This document shows, piece by piece, positions 45,021 through 53,997 of a stretch of 64,000 nucleotides of DNA. The DNA comes from Planctomycetaceae bacterium UBA2671 (lineage in GTDB: Bacteria; Planctomycetota; Planctomycetia; Planctomycetales; Planctomycetaceae). Position numbers and translations under genes: made by a program. Each line of letters starts with the position of its first letter. Within the stretch, counting starts at the first letter, position 1. Location: assembly GCA_002359185.1 (NCBI GenBank), contig DEML01000009.1, positions 207,843-271,842 on the forward strand, read 5' to 3'. Under the pieces are notes generated by a model that saw only the letters and a list, made by a program, of their open reading frames with translations, searched no databases and was not told the DNA's origin.

Positions 45021-48000
45021 TTATTTGCTGGTTTGCTCTTCTGGAGCAAAACCTCGGCGGAGTGTGTTCTCTGTGATGTTGATCGGGATCAGGAATTCAT
45101 GCAGGTAATCCGGGCCACCCGCTTTCGTGCCGATACCCGACATGCGGAATCCTCCGAACGGCTGACGGAACACCAAGGCTCCTGTGCACGGACGATTCAA
45201 ATACAGATTGCCAACGCGAAATTCTGTGCGTGCCCGTTTCAAATTAACGGGACTGCGACTGTAAACACCACCTGTCAGGGCGAAGTCGGTATCGTTAGCG
45301 AACTTGATCGCTTCGCTAAAGTCTTTCGCTTTAATAACTACCAGGACCGGACCAAAAATTTCTTCCCGGGCGAGGCGATCACTTGACGTGACATTCGTAA
45401 AGACATGCGGACCCACATAACAGCCCTGCTTTTTCAACTTGCCGGGAACTTCAATTCCAACAAGTAACTCCGCTTCTTCCCGTCCTAATTCCAAATAATG
45501 TTCGATCTGCTCCTGAGCAGCTTTATCGATGACCGGACCAACTTTCGTACCGGGATTATCGGAAGGGCCAATCTGCAAAGTTTCTACTGCGGCTTTGAGA
45601 CGAGTACAAAACTCTTCATAGACCGACTGCAGAACAATAACCCGTGAACAGGCAGAACATTTTTGACCTGAGTAGCCGAAGGCGCTTGCAACGACCCCAT
45701 GAACCGCTTCATCGAGGTCGGCATCGTCATCGACAATGATCGCATTCTTGCCACCCATTTCGGCAATCACACGTTTCACACTGTTATGAGCGGGGGTCGA
45801 TTCTGCTGCTTTCTGATTGATCTCCAGCCCCACTTCACGCGACCCCGTAAAGGCAACAACATCGACATCGGGACTGCTGACTAATTCTGGCCCGATCTCT
45901 TCGCCAATGCCTGGCAAATAATTGACCACGCCATCGGGAATTCCTGTCGCGCGAATGATTTCCATCAACTTGGCAGCGATGACTGGGGATTGCTCTGCTG
46001 GTTTCATCACAACAGTATTTCCTGTCACGATGGCTGCTGCCGTCATGCCTGTCAGAATTGCGAGTGGAAAATTCCAGGGAGAAATAATGACTGCAACCCC
46101 ACGTGGACGATAAAAATACTCGTTCTCTTCACCTGGCAAATCCGCTTCAAGAGAATGATCCATCTGCCGCATGCTTTCCGCATAATAGCGACAGAAATCA
46201 ATCGCCTCTGCAACATCGGCGTCGGCATCGATCCACGGTTTCCCGGATTCATAGATAATCCACGACGCCAGTTCGATTCGTCGTTCCTGCAATCCGCGAG
46301 CAATCAGTTCGACATACTCGGCTCGATGATCGGCATCAATGGCCGACCAGGTCGAAAAGGTTCGACGAGCCGCATCGATCGCGTCATTGGCCAGTTCGGG
46401 AGTCGCAGAAGAGACTCGACCAACGATAATTTCCCGATCAAACGGACACCGTGAATTCAGCATTTGCCGTGTTTCGTAGGCTTTTCCGCTGATCACAATC
46501 GGATATTCCAAGCCGCATTCTTCGCGAACCGATTTTAATGCCGCCTGCATCGCTTCCTGATTTTCGGTCTGACCAAAATCAGTCAGTGGCTCATTCATGA
46601 ACGGCAATACAGGAGCGGGAGTAGATTTTGTTTTATCAATCATTTTCTGGGGGCTCATCATCAATTCCTCAATCGAGCGTTCTTCCTGATAACTTTGACG
46701 GAGAAACGAATCGTTCGATGTATTTTCAAGCAGACGGCGAACAAGGTAAGCCATCCCGGGGATCAATTCTCCAAACGGAGCATACACGCGAACGCGATAC
46801 CCCATTTCGGAAAAGGCCTGAGCTTCTTCCTGGCCCATGCCGTACAGCATCTGGATTTCAAAAGCATCCTTGGGCACAGACAATTCTTTCGCAACCGCCA
46901 ACGCATGGGAAACGCTTCGCAGGTTATGGCTGCCAATTGCTGGAGAAAGCCAATCGTAATTTTCAAAGAGAAACTCAGTCAGCGATTCAAAATTTGCATC
47001 GGTTTCTGCTTTCTGTTCAAAAACCGGAACCGGCCAGTTTCTTAAACCGGCAATCACGGTTTCGTAATCCCAGTAAGCCCCTTTGACGAGCCGAACGGTT
47101 ATCGGTGTACCACGCTGTTTTGTCCATTCCAGCAGCGACTGCAAATCTTCTTCAGCCTCTTTGAGATACGCCTGACAGACAATCCCCACATGCGGATATC
47201 CGGCAAATTCTGGTTCCATAAGAGCCGTTTTGAAGATCTGATAGGTCAAATCTTTGTAGTCGTATTGTTCCATGTCGACATTGACGAACACATCATGCTC
47301 AATCGCTGCCTGCAGAATTGGTCGCAGTCGTTTGAGCACTCGCTTTGTCGTTCCAGCCGGATCAATCGGATTGAAATCGCCATCCAGTGCAGACAGTTTG
47401 AGGGAGACATTGGCACGCGGAATAGGTCCGAGATGATTCGAATCAATCTGCGAGGCTTCCCGCAATGTTTCCAGTCGCGGTGCGAGTTTCTCGATCAAAT
47501 CCAGATACGATTGCTGATACGCCTCAGCTTCCTGATGACTCAACACCGCTTCACCGAGACGATCGAGTGTGGTCGCAAAACCGGCATCTCGAATTTTCAT
47601 CACCGATTGAATAATCTCATCGGCATTGCTGCCTGCAATGAAACGCTCCGCCATCCGACGGGCATTGCTGCGGGCATTAATCGCCAGAGCTCGCCCCAGA
47701 ATCCGATTCCCATCGGTCACATGCAGCGCCATACGGGCGGCCCAGGGGAGATGCTGCTGAACATCTTCGAAGTATTCATGCAGATGCCGATTGAGCGTTT
47801 CATGATTCCGCAGCATCGGCAGGACATCGACAAATCGGAACAACTGTACCTTGACCGATTCATCTGCCATCGCCCAGTTCATGATTCGATTATCAAGCCA
47901 GCGACGATCGAACATCGAGGGCTGCTGCCGTTGCAGACGCCCCCAAACCCGCTTTCCAGTTTGAAGCGTCTGTTCTTCGATCGCTTCGGTCGATTGAGTT

Positions 48001-48032
48001 GCCTTCCGTTTTCCCACACCATCACCAGTCAC
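45021..48032 (-). CDS. putA: Bifunctional proline dehydrogenase / glutamate semialdehyde dehydrogenase PutA
   Basis: Oxidises proline to glutamate in two steps with FAD and NAD+. 1003 residues, without the N-terminal DNA-binding part of E. coli PutA. The proline dehydrogenase barrel is about 80-460 (SLKLSALDGDFNPIDP, FVNVDMEQYDYKDLT, VRLVKGAYWDYE, GSHNLRSVSHALAVAK, EIQMLYGMG). The aldehyde dehydrogenase is about 500-985, with ISPWNFPLAILTGMTAA, EMGGKNAIIVDDDADLDEAV, the catalytic C792 in YSGQKCSACSRVIV, and EEIFGPVLVV. GTG 48032 is the start in this reading. Single gene; no putP transporter next to it. Confidence 0.97.
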   Translation of the reverse strand: MTGDGVGKRKATQSTEAIEEQTLQTGKRVWGRLQRQQPSMFDRRWLDNRIMNWAMADESVKVQLFRFVDVLPMLRNHETLNRHLHEYFEDVQQHLPWAARMALHVTDGNRILGRALAINARSNARRMAERFIAGSNADEIIQSVMKIRDAGFATTLDRLGEAVLSHQEAEAYQQSYLDLIEKLAPRLETLREASQIDSNHLGPIPRANVSLKLSALDGDFNPIDPAGTTKRVLKRLRPILQAAIEHDVFVNVDMEQYDYKDLTYQIFKTALMEPEFAGYPHVGIVCQAYLKEAEEDLQSLLEWTKQRGTPITVRLVKGAYWDYETVIAGLRNWPVPVFEQKAETDANFESLTEFLFENYDWLSPAIGSHNLRSVSHALAVAKELSVPKDAFEIQMLYGMGQEEAQAFSEMGYRVRVYAPFGELIPGMAYLVRRLLENTSNDSFLRQSYQEERSIEELMMSPQKMIDKTKSTPAPVLPFMNEPLTDFGQTENQEAMQAALKSVREECGLEYPIVISGKAYETRQMLNSRCPFDREIIVGRVSSATPELANDAIDAARRTFSTWSAIDADHRAEYVELIARGLQERRIELASWIIYESGKPWIDADADVAEAIDFCRYYAESMRQMDHSLEADLPGEENEYFYRPRGVAVIISPWNFPLAILTGMTAAAIVTGNTVVMKPAEQSPVIAAKLMEIIRATGIPDGVVNYLPGIGEEIGPELVSSPDVDVVAFTGSREVGLEINQKAAESTPAHNSVKRVIAEMGGKNAIIVDDDADLDEAVHGVVASAFGYSGQKCSACSRVIVLQSVYEEFCTRLKAAVETLQIGPSDNPGTKVGPVIDKAAQEQIEHYLELGREEAELLVGIEVPGKLKKQGCYVGPHVFTNVTSSDRLAREEIFGPVLVVIKAKDFSEAIKFANDTDFALTGGVYSRSPVNLKRARTEFRVGNLYLNRPCTGALVFRQPFGGFRMSGIGTKAGGPDYLHEFLIPINITENTLRRGFAPEEQTSK

Positions 48033-48297
48033 GTCGGTTCCACCGACTTCATGTCTCTATGAGTACGACTGGAGCTGTCTTTACAAATCTGAAACCAGAG
48101 GCAGCGTATGTCCAGTCGAAATTTACCAAACAAGCATTGTAGATCGTTCCCCTCATTTCCGAAAGCTAGCAGAGATCATTTTGAAACCTTTTCGATTGCG
48201 AAAACGGCATCAGAGGACAATGATGTAAAGATGGTCGCTTAGTTTCCATCACGATAGCCCTCCGAATAAATTCACCGAAAACGAAAGAACAAAGCAG

Positions 48298-49539
48298 ATG
48301 GAACGAATACTCATCATTTTCCCAATCGTATTCATGAGCCTCATAGTTTCAATAAAATCGTCTTACGCAGAGCCTACCTGGCCTCAATGGCGGGGTCCGG
48401 AGCGGGATGGTCAAGTCGACTCCATTCCCTTACCAGAAACGCTCTCTGAGACTGATAATACGATCGTGTGGTCGATTCCCCTTGCTCCCAGCTATTCGGG
48501 GCCGGTGATTGCAGAGGGGAAAGTTTTTACCACTGAGACCGTTGATGAAAAAGATGAGGTCGTCCGAGCTTTCGATCAGAAAACGGGAAAAGAACTTTGG
48601 AAAACCAGTTGGCCTGGTGCAATGAGTGTCTTTTTTATCGCCAAAGCCAATGGAGACTGGATTCGAGCCACTCCAGCATTTGCCGATAGAAAACTGTACG
48701 TCGCAGGCATGCAGGATCTGGTAGTTTGTCTGGATGCCAATGATGGTTCGATCCTTTGGAAAGCCGATCTGGCAAACGAATTTAAGACTGGCAATCCCCC
48801 TTTCGGATTTGTCTCTTCACCGTTAGTCGATGGCGATGCTCTTTATATTCAGGCTGCGAATAGTGTCTGTCGCTTAAATGCACAAACTGGGAAAGTCGAA
48901 TGGCGTGTGCTCAAGTCGAGCGAAGCATTTGGATCAGCATTCAGTTCCCCTGTCATCGCGACCATTCATGGCCAGCGGCAACTGGTCGTCCAAACGCGCA
49001 AGGAACTGGCGGGACTCAACCTCTCAGATGGCTCACCTTACTGGCAGACAGAAGTCCCGGCGTTTCGAGACATGAATATCCTCACTCCAACAATTCTGGG
49101 AAATAAAATCTTCACGAGCACGTATGGTGGTTCGTCCCTGATGTACGAAATTCAGAAACTAGCCGAGGGAACCTTTTCAGTCGCAGAACTTTGGACGAAT
49201 AAGGCTCAAGGTTATATGTCCTCCCCTGTTGTTATCAATGGAGACATCTACCTGCATCTCAGAAACCAGCGATTCACCTGCATCAATTCCGAAACGGGAG
49301 AAACTAAATGGACAACAACCCCATTTGGTAAGTACTGGAGTCTGCTGACTGATGGCAATCGCATTCTCGCTCTTGATGAACGCGGAGATTTATTATTGAT
49401 TAATGTCAATCCGAACGAATTTGAATTGATCAATCAGCTTCATGTTTCAGACTCCCCCAGTTGGGCTCATCTGGCTATCGACAAGGATCATATTTATGTA
49501 CGTACTCTCGATGAACTGATAGTCTATTCCAACAAATAA
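48298..49539 (+). CDS. Exported PQQ-like beta-propeller protein
   Basis: 413 residues. Signal peptide about 1-24 (IIFPIVFMSLIVSIKSSYA-E) followed by PTWPQWRGPERDGQ, the usual start of planctomycete outer propeller proteins. Blades are marked by repeated W-containing strands: VRAFDQKTGKELWKTSW, LVVCLDANDGSILWKADL, SVCRLNAQTGKVEWRVL, TCINSETGETKWTT. No quinone-binding or catalytic residues typical of dehydrogenases are evident. It lies 60 bases before a CAP-domain gene in the same direction; both proteins are exported, so they may act together outside the cell. Function unknown. Confidence 0.9.
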   Translation: MERILIIFPIVFMSLIVSIKSSYAEPTWPQWRGPERDGQVDSIPLPETLSETDNTIVWSIPLAPSYSGPVIAEGKVFTTETVDEKDEVVRAFDQKTGKELWKTSWPGAMSVFFIAKANGDWIRATPAFADRKLYVAGMQDLVVCLDANDGSILWKADLANEFKTGNPPFGFVSSPLVDGDALYIQAANSVCRLNAQTGKVEWRVLKSSEAFGSAFSSPVIATIHGQRQLVVQTRKELAGLNLSDGSPYWQTEVPAFRDMNILTPTILGNKIFTSTYGGSSLMYEIQKLAEGTFSVAELWTNKAQGYMSSPVVINGDIYLHLRNQRFTCINSETGETKWTTTPFGKYWSLLTDGNRILALDERGDLLLINVNPNEFELINQLHVSDSPSWAHLAIDKDHIYVRTLDELIVYSNK

Positions 49540-49599
49540 AATTTGCATCGCGTTAACTAACTTATTACTGATCCCAACTGACTCGCTCGCAGGTGGTAA

Positions 49600-50115
49600 A
49601 TGAACAGCTCTCGTATTTGGTTTGCAATTATCCTGACCACATTATATTTCATCCCCGATATAGCCAGATCCGAGAAAGTTCCTGAGATACCTGCCAAGAT
49701 GTCTGACGTAGAAAAATTGCTCATTGATAAAACGAATCAATATCGTAAATCGAATAAGTTAAATTTGCTCTCCTCTGACAGCAAATTGAACCAGGCTGCA
49801 GGAAATCATGCTGCAGTCATGATCCAAACCAATAATTTCAGCCATCAGGCAGGTAATACGAATCCATCCGATCGAGTCGAACAGGCAGGTTATCGCTGGT
49901 ATTTTGTCGCGGAAAACATTGCCTGGCGCATTGGTGATAATCAAATGACCGATGATCAACTGGCAGAAGCGATCCTCCAACAGTGGATCAATTCCCCCAG
50001 TCACAATCAAAACCTGCTGGCAAAACTGGCGAACCAATGTGGCGTTTCCATCACTTACGATGGGAATTCTGGACGAACTTACATCGTGATGCTTTACGCA
50101 AGACCCCGTAATTAA
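49600..50115 (+). CDS. Exported CAP-domain (SCP/PR-1-like) protein
   Basis: 171 residues. Signal peptide about 1-25, then one CAP domain: LLIDKTNQYRKSNKLNLLSSDSKLNQAAGNHAAVM, NNFSHQAGN, VAENIAWRI, WINSPSHNQNLLAKLANQCGVSI. The conserved His in NNFSHQ, the Glu in VAENI and the His in SPSHNQNLL form the family cleft. Bacterial CAP proteins are secreted and of mostly unknown function. Gap to the propeller gene upstream is 60 bases and to the monooxygenase downstream 54 bases, so an operon is possible. Confidence 0.9.
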   Translation: MNSSRIWFAIILTTLYFIPDIARSEKVPEIPAKMSDVEKLLIDKTNQYRKSNKLNLLSSDSKLNQAAGNHAAVMIQTNNFSHQAGNTNPSDRVEQAGYRWYFVAENIAWRIGDNQMTDDQLAEAILQQWINSPSHNQNLLAKLANQCGVSITYDGNSGRTYIVMLYARPRN

Positions 50116-50169
50116 GTATGACATCACTCACTTATGTCATCTTATCTTGCTTAAATAGAGTCACATTCA

Positions 50170-51324
50170 ATGAAAATCGGCATCGCCGGCTGCGGCATCA
50201 CAGGAACTGCGGTCGCGGCAATGCTCGCCGAGTTTGGGCACGAAGTCACGATTTTCGAGCAGGCTCCGGAATGTCATCCAATCGGAGCGGGAATCCTGCT
50301 GCAGCCGAGCGGACAGCAAATCCTGAAACGACTTGGACTCTTCGAGGAAATCGAAGCCTACTCGGCTCGACTGGATGGTCTCGACGCCCGTCTCAAATCA
50401 GGCCGCCAGCTCGTGCGGCTCAAATATGCTCGACTGGATCCAGAATATTATGGCTTGGGTGTTCATCGTGGATTACTGTTTGATCGACTGCTCACTCTCT
50501 GCAAAAACCGAAATGTGACCATTCGGACCAATAGTCCAGTCACAGGATTGGAACAAAACGCAAAGGACGCTCAATTCCAGATTCGTGAATCGGAATTGAG
50601 CGAACCATATGATTTTGTGATCGCCGCTGATGGTTCTCGCTCCCGTCTCCGTGAAGCATCCGGTATTCGTTTTCACGGTTACGAATATGATTACGCGGCT
50701 CTCTGGATGACTGGCCCACTCGAATCGATTCAGGATCGCCTCTATCAAGTCGTTGATGGCACACAGCGACTTGTCGGATTACTCCCGATCGGCGAAGGTC
50801 AGGCCAGTTTTTTCTGGGGATTGCCTGCGAACGAATATCAGAATTTAATCGCAGGCTCGTTCAATCAATGGAAAGACGAAGTCATTTCTTTATGCCCGGA
50901 GGCTGAGGAAATCCTGCAGAACATTGAATCCTTTGAGTCGCTGATTTTTACAACTTACCGCCACTTCCGTATGGATCGCTGGCACACAGATCGATGTATA
51001 TTTCTGGGTGATGCCGCCCATCCTTCAAGTCCGCATCTCGGACAGGGAGTCAATCTCGCACTGGAAGATGCCGCCTGTTTTACGGATGCTTTGGAACAAT
51101 CAACTCATTTCGAAGCCGCTTGCCAACTCTACACTTCTCAGAGAAAAGCCAAGCTGCGTTACTATCAGAAAGTGACCAGCTTCCTGGCTCCTTTTTTTCA
51201 ATCGGGATATTCCTCGCTGGCTTTCGGTCGCAACTGTGTACTGCCGATGTTGCCATCCGTTCCAATCGTCAGCCGAATGATGCTGCAAACATTGTGCGGA
51301 ATCAAACGCAGTTGGTTGAGATAA
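50170..51324 (+). CDS. FAD-dependent monooxygenase (aromatic hydroxylase type)
   Basis: Flavin hydroxylase of the UbiH/salicylate hydroxylase group, 384 residues. FAD motif GIAGCGITGTAVAAML (GxGxxG near the N-terminus), the DG motif region FVIAADGSRSRLRE, and the C-terminal IFLGDAAHPSSPHLGQGVNLALEDA with GD for FAD ribose contact. The middle part is compatible with the PHBH-type substrate domain. The substrate is unknown and no partner ring-cleavage gene is near. No membrane segment. ATG 50170 is directly before the Rossmann motif. Confidence 0.9.
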   Translation: MKIGIAGCGITGTAVAAMLAEFGHEVTIFEQAPECHPIGAGILLQPSGQQILKRLGLFEEIEAYSARLDGLDARLKSGRQLVRLKYARLDPEYYGLGVHRGLLFDRLLTLCKNRNVTIRTNSPVTGLEQNAKDAQFQIRESELSEPYDFVIAADGSRSRLREASGIRFHGYEYDYAALWMTGPLESIQDRLYQVVDGTQRLVGLLPIGEGQASFFWGLPANEYQNLIAGSFNQWKDEVISLCPEAEEILQNIESFESLIFTTYRHFRMDRWHTDRCIFLGDAAHPSSPHLGQGVNLALEDAACFTDALEQSTHFEAACQLYTSQRKAKLRYYQKVTSFLAPFFQSGYSSLAFGRNCVLPMLPSVPIVSRMMLQTLCGIKRSWLR

Positions 51325-51396
51325 CTTTTGAGCCTTGATTATTCGACAACAACAGTCAAGGCCGATATAAAGCGTTTCAATAATAATTATAGACAT

Positions 51397-51472
51397 GGGT
51401 GGCTGGGGTCGAACGAAGTGAGCCCCCAGATGGTCGACATCTCTGGGGGCTTCGCTACGCCCCCAGCCATCC
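51397..51472. repeat. Inverted repeat GGGTGGCTGGGG (hairpin element)
   Basis: GGGTGGCTGGGG...AGCCCCCAGA (left, 51397-51430) and TCTGGGGGCTTCGCTACGCC continuing to CCCCAGCCATCC (right, to 51472) form a long imperfect stem with an inner stem CCCCCAGA/TCTGGGGG. Single copy seen in the window. Confidence 0.75.
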
Positions 51473-51514
51473 TTGAGTCCCTTTATCGTAACAATTTTTA
51501 GCAAGAGGTCCCAA

Positions 51515-51901
51515 ATGTCAAAACAATTGATTTCAAGCGGTTCCGCCTGGGAAGGCAAAATTGGTTACTCGCGAGCGATCCGGATCGGCAAGCACGTGCA
51601 CGTTTCTGGAACAACTGCAACCGACGAAAACGGCAACGTCGTCGGAGTTGGCGAACCAGCTGTGCAAGCCGAGTACATCCTGAAGAAAATTCAAGGCGCT
51701 CTGACCGATGCAGGTGTGACACTGGAAGATGTCATTCGGACCCGGATGTATGTCACCAATATCGATGACTGGGAAGCGATCGCTCTGGCTCACGGAAAAT
51801 ATTTTGGCGAGATCCGCCCTGCGACTGTGATTGTCGAAGTCAGCCGATTGATCAATAAGGATCATCTCGTTGAAATCGAAGCCGAAGCGATAGTTGAATA
51901 A
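51515..51901 (+). CDS. ridA: RidA/YjgF-family enamine/imine deaminase
   Basis: Removes reactive 2-aminoacrylate-type enamines. 128 residues from ATG 51515, with AGAGG about seven bases before it. Family landmarks: GYSRAIRIGKHVHVSGTTATDENG, QAEYILKKIQGALTDAGVTLEDVIRTRMYVTNI and the conserved catalytic Arg in RPATVIVEVSRL. Forms a trimer with active sites at the interfaces. The ORF extends upstream to 51473, but those codons run into the neighbouring palindrome. It ends in a strong terminator. Confidence 0.93.
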   Translation: MSKQLISSGSAWEGKIGYSRAIRIGKHVHVSGTTATDENGNVVGVGEPAVQAEYILKKIQGALTDAGVTLEDVIRTRMYVTNIDDWEAIALAHGKYFGEIRPATVIVEVSRLINKDHLVEIEAEAIVE

Positions 51902-51920
51902 CTGAAAGTCTCCAAAGAAA

Positions 51921-51953
51921 AAAAGCAGCGACCCAATAAGAGTCGCTGCTTTT
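51921..51953 (+). terminator. Rho-independent terminator of ridA (bidirectional)
   Basis: Twelve-pair stem AAAAGCAGCGAC/GTCGCTGCTTTT (51921-51932 with 51942-51953), loop of nine. T-run on the plus strand and A-run before it, so it may also end the minus-strand transcript of the lipoprotein. Confidence 0.9.
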
Positions 51954-52070
51954 TAAATATCGACTGATTAGACCATTTTCAAATGGTTTCTGCAGTCGCA
52001 TGAGCATCAAATGACCCTAAAACGCTGGGTTTGCTCCTGCTGGACACTGCAGATAATTATTAAATATGCT

Positions 52071-52493
52071 CTAGATTTTTTTCTCATCTGTCGAAAGTTC
52101 AAAAACTGGAGAATCAGCTCCCCTTTCGACGACATAAGTAAGTTCGCTGCGAGAGTTATACCGGGCAGGAATATACATCTCCCCGACAGGTTCCGGTGTT
52201 CCATTGCTGTTATCAAACTTACCAGGAATCAGTCGAGAGGCAATAATTTCCACTTTCATTTTTCCGGGAAGAGACTCAATCTTAAAGTAACCCTCCTCAA
52301 TAGGGGCACTGAAGACATTACCTCCTGCATCAAGCATTCGAAATGTAATGCGTCCTTCCTTGAGTGGCTCGTTCTGCCATTTCACCTCACCGTTTGTCGA
52401 GATTAAATCTGGCCCATTAGACGCACTGCATCCAACCAGAAATGACAGAACAAACATAGCAGCAAGCGTAAATCGAGACCTCGAATTTTTCAT
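52071..52493 (-). CDS. Predicted lipoprotein paired with DUF1559 (transthyretin-like fold)
   Basis: 140 residues from ATG 52493. Signal helix FTLAAMFVLSFLVGC with lipobox (LVGC; Cys at about residue 21). The mature part, ISTNGEVKWQNEPLKEGRITF...APIEEGYFKIESLPGKMKVEI, has the pattern of the carboxypeptidase-regulatory/transthyretin-like beta-sandwich common in planctomycete lipoproteins. The frame continues up to 52583, but that part overlaps the upstream gene end and has no ribosome site; AGAGGA precedes ATG 52493. It lies 64 bases after the DUF1559 stop. Function unknown. Confidence 0.82.
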   Translation of the reverse strand: MKNSRSRFTLAAMFVLSFLVGCSASNGPDLISTNGEVKWQNEPLKEGRITFRMLDAGGNVFSAPIEEGYFKIESLPGKMKVEIIASRLIPGKFDNSNGTPEPVGEMYIPARYNSRSELTYVVERGADSPVFELSTDEKKI

Positions 52494-52557
52494 TTCCTCT
52501 ATTCCGTTTCCAGCAAAGAATGCATCTGCAGAAGACTGTGGGAGCCAGTCAAATTCA

Positions 52558-53532
52558 TTAAAACTCACCAAGAACCTGACCATCCTTCATTTGTCCAAGA
52601 TAGCGAAAGGTTAAACGGTCGATGTTCTCAGAAATGAATCGAATGGAACCATCTGCCAGAGCAAACTGAGCTCCCCCTTTGTGATAACTTCTGGCGAAGT
52701 TATAACGACCTGGCAACCCACCGGCATTTCCATTTTCGCAAGGTGAATTCGGGAACGTTGTACTCTTGCAGGAATAAACACGGTCAGGAACAGATGTATT
52801 GGGAGTTTCAGCTGTTGAGAATGCATATGATCCGTGGGGGGCTCCACCCCAGTAACCACCCAGTCCTCCCCAACTCGCACCAGTGGCCCCACGGATAATT
52901 CCTTCGCCCATCATAATGGTGTTGGTCGTCCCATCGGTAACACTCCGAAATTTAGTGTTCGAGCCTGTATAAAACATCCCCGTGGTAGGCTTGGCAACGA
53001 CTGTTTGAGGGATTCCATTTGGATCGGTACTTGTATTAACATCACCTCCCGCACATACAACGTAATTCCCCTGGAACCCATTATCAGTCCCGCCACCACC
53101 TACTGCAGGACCTGCCGGATCAGAGGGACACATGTAAACACTGACAGGAATCCCCGCTAATGATTTTGGAATCTGGTGGACATATTCAGTCGTGTCAGCC
53201 TGATACAGGTCCGATAGATTTCCCTCTTCAATAAATGGCAACATACAATGGAAAAAGCATTGGCGACGATGTCTTGAACCTGCGACTTCAGCCTGCCAGC
53301 CATACGGAAACACAGAATGTGTGTCGTGATAATTGTGCATCGCCAGTGCCAACTGTTTAAGATTATTCTTACAGGAAGACCTGCGAGCGGCTTCCCGAGC
53401 CTGCTGAACAGCTGGCAGCAACAAAGCCACAAGTATTGCTATAATTGCGATCACTACTAGCAACTCAATAAGAGTGAACGCACGTCGGCTGTACGAGAGA
53501 GTTTTCAGAGAAGCGACCTTGGGAAACTGCAT
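52558..53532 (-). CDS. DUF1559 protein with prepilin-type N-terminus
   Basis: 324 residues. RRAFTLIELLVVIAIIAILV (about 16-35) is a prepilin-like N-terminus, followed by QQAREAARRSSCKNNLKQLALAMHNYHD. The C-terminus has the H-X9-DG motif (H, then KGGAQFALA, then DG). It is the second such gene in the window; the N-terminal 55 residues are nearly identical to those of the 21680 gene, the rest much less so. Exported pseudopilin-like protein of unknown function. Unlike the first, no TAGC-N4-GCTA box was seen upstream. Confidence 0.9.
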   Translation of the reverse strand: MQFPKVASLKTLSYSRRAFTLIELLVVIAIIAILVALLLPAVQQAREAARRSSCKNNLKQLALAMHNYHDTHSVFPYGWQAEVAGSRHRRQCFFHCMLPFIEEGNLSDLYQADTTEYVHQIPKSLAGIPVSVYMCPSDPAGPAVGGGGTDNGFQGNYVVCAGGDVNTSTDPNGIPQTVVAKPTTGMFYTGSNTKFRSVTDGTTNTIMMGEGIIRGATGASWGGLGGYWGGAPHGSYAFSTAETPNTSVPDRVYSCKSTTFPNSPCENGNAGGLPGRYNFARSYHKGGAQFALADGSIRFISENIDRLTFRYLGQMKDGQVLGEF

Positions 53533-53914
53533 TACGAACTCCTGAACATCTAGAAAGAATAAATCTGTAAATCAGTGATTTAAGCACAAGGCACATCTTA
53601 TGCCAAGGAAGTTCGACTCTCCTCCCAAACTAAGTATTTATACCGAAATGAACATTATATTGACATTTTGAGTATAGATTGGCTTTTTTTCTCAAGTTCA
53701 GTCAGACACTCCCCCGTACCTGATTGTCTTTACTGAATAAGCATGAGGCACACTCCGCGCACTATTCAGGCAGTATCTCTGATCGGAAATCTCTTCCCTG
53801 TATACCTGTAAACATTTTCGCAGTCATCAAATTATCCATTACATATCGATCCCAGCAATATTCTATGATGACACGACACACCCAGTATTCATTCAACAGA
53901 TTCAGGCACAAACA
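53533..53914. other. AT-rich intergenic region, nothing recognised
   Basis: About 380 bases between the DUF1559 gene start and the terminator of the S41 protease. A short frame at 53724-53957 (77 codons) lacks any family feature or ribosome site. Confidence 0.5.
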
Positions 53915-53915
53915 C

Positions 53916-53950
53916 AAAAAAACCGGCGGCCTGAAGTTCAGGTCGCCGGT
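53916..53950 (-). terminator. Rho-independent terminator of the S41 protease gene
   Basis: Stem ACCGGCGGCCTG with CAGGTCGCCGGT (53922-53950, one G-T pair, five-base loop), followed on the minus strand by seven T. It is 48 bases downstream of the protease stop. Confidence 0.85.
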
Positions 53951-53997
53951 CGCGTGATTGCCAGGTTGTCGATCAAGATGTTAGTGAGCAACGCTCA

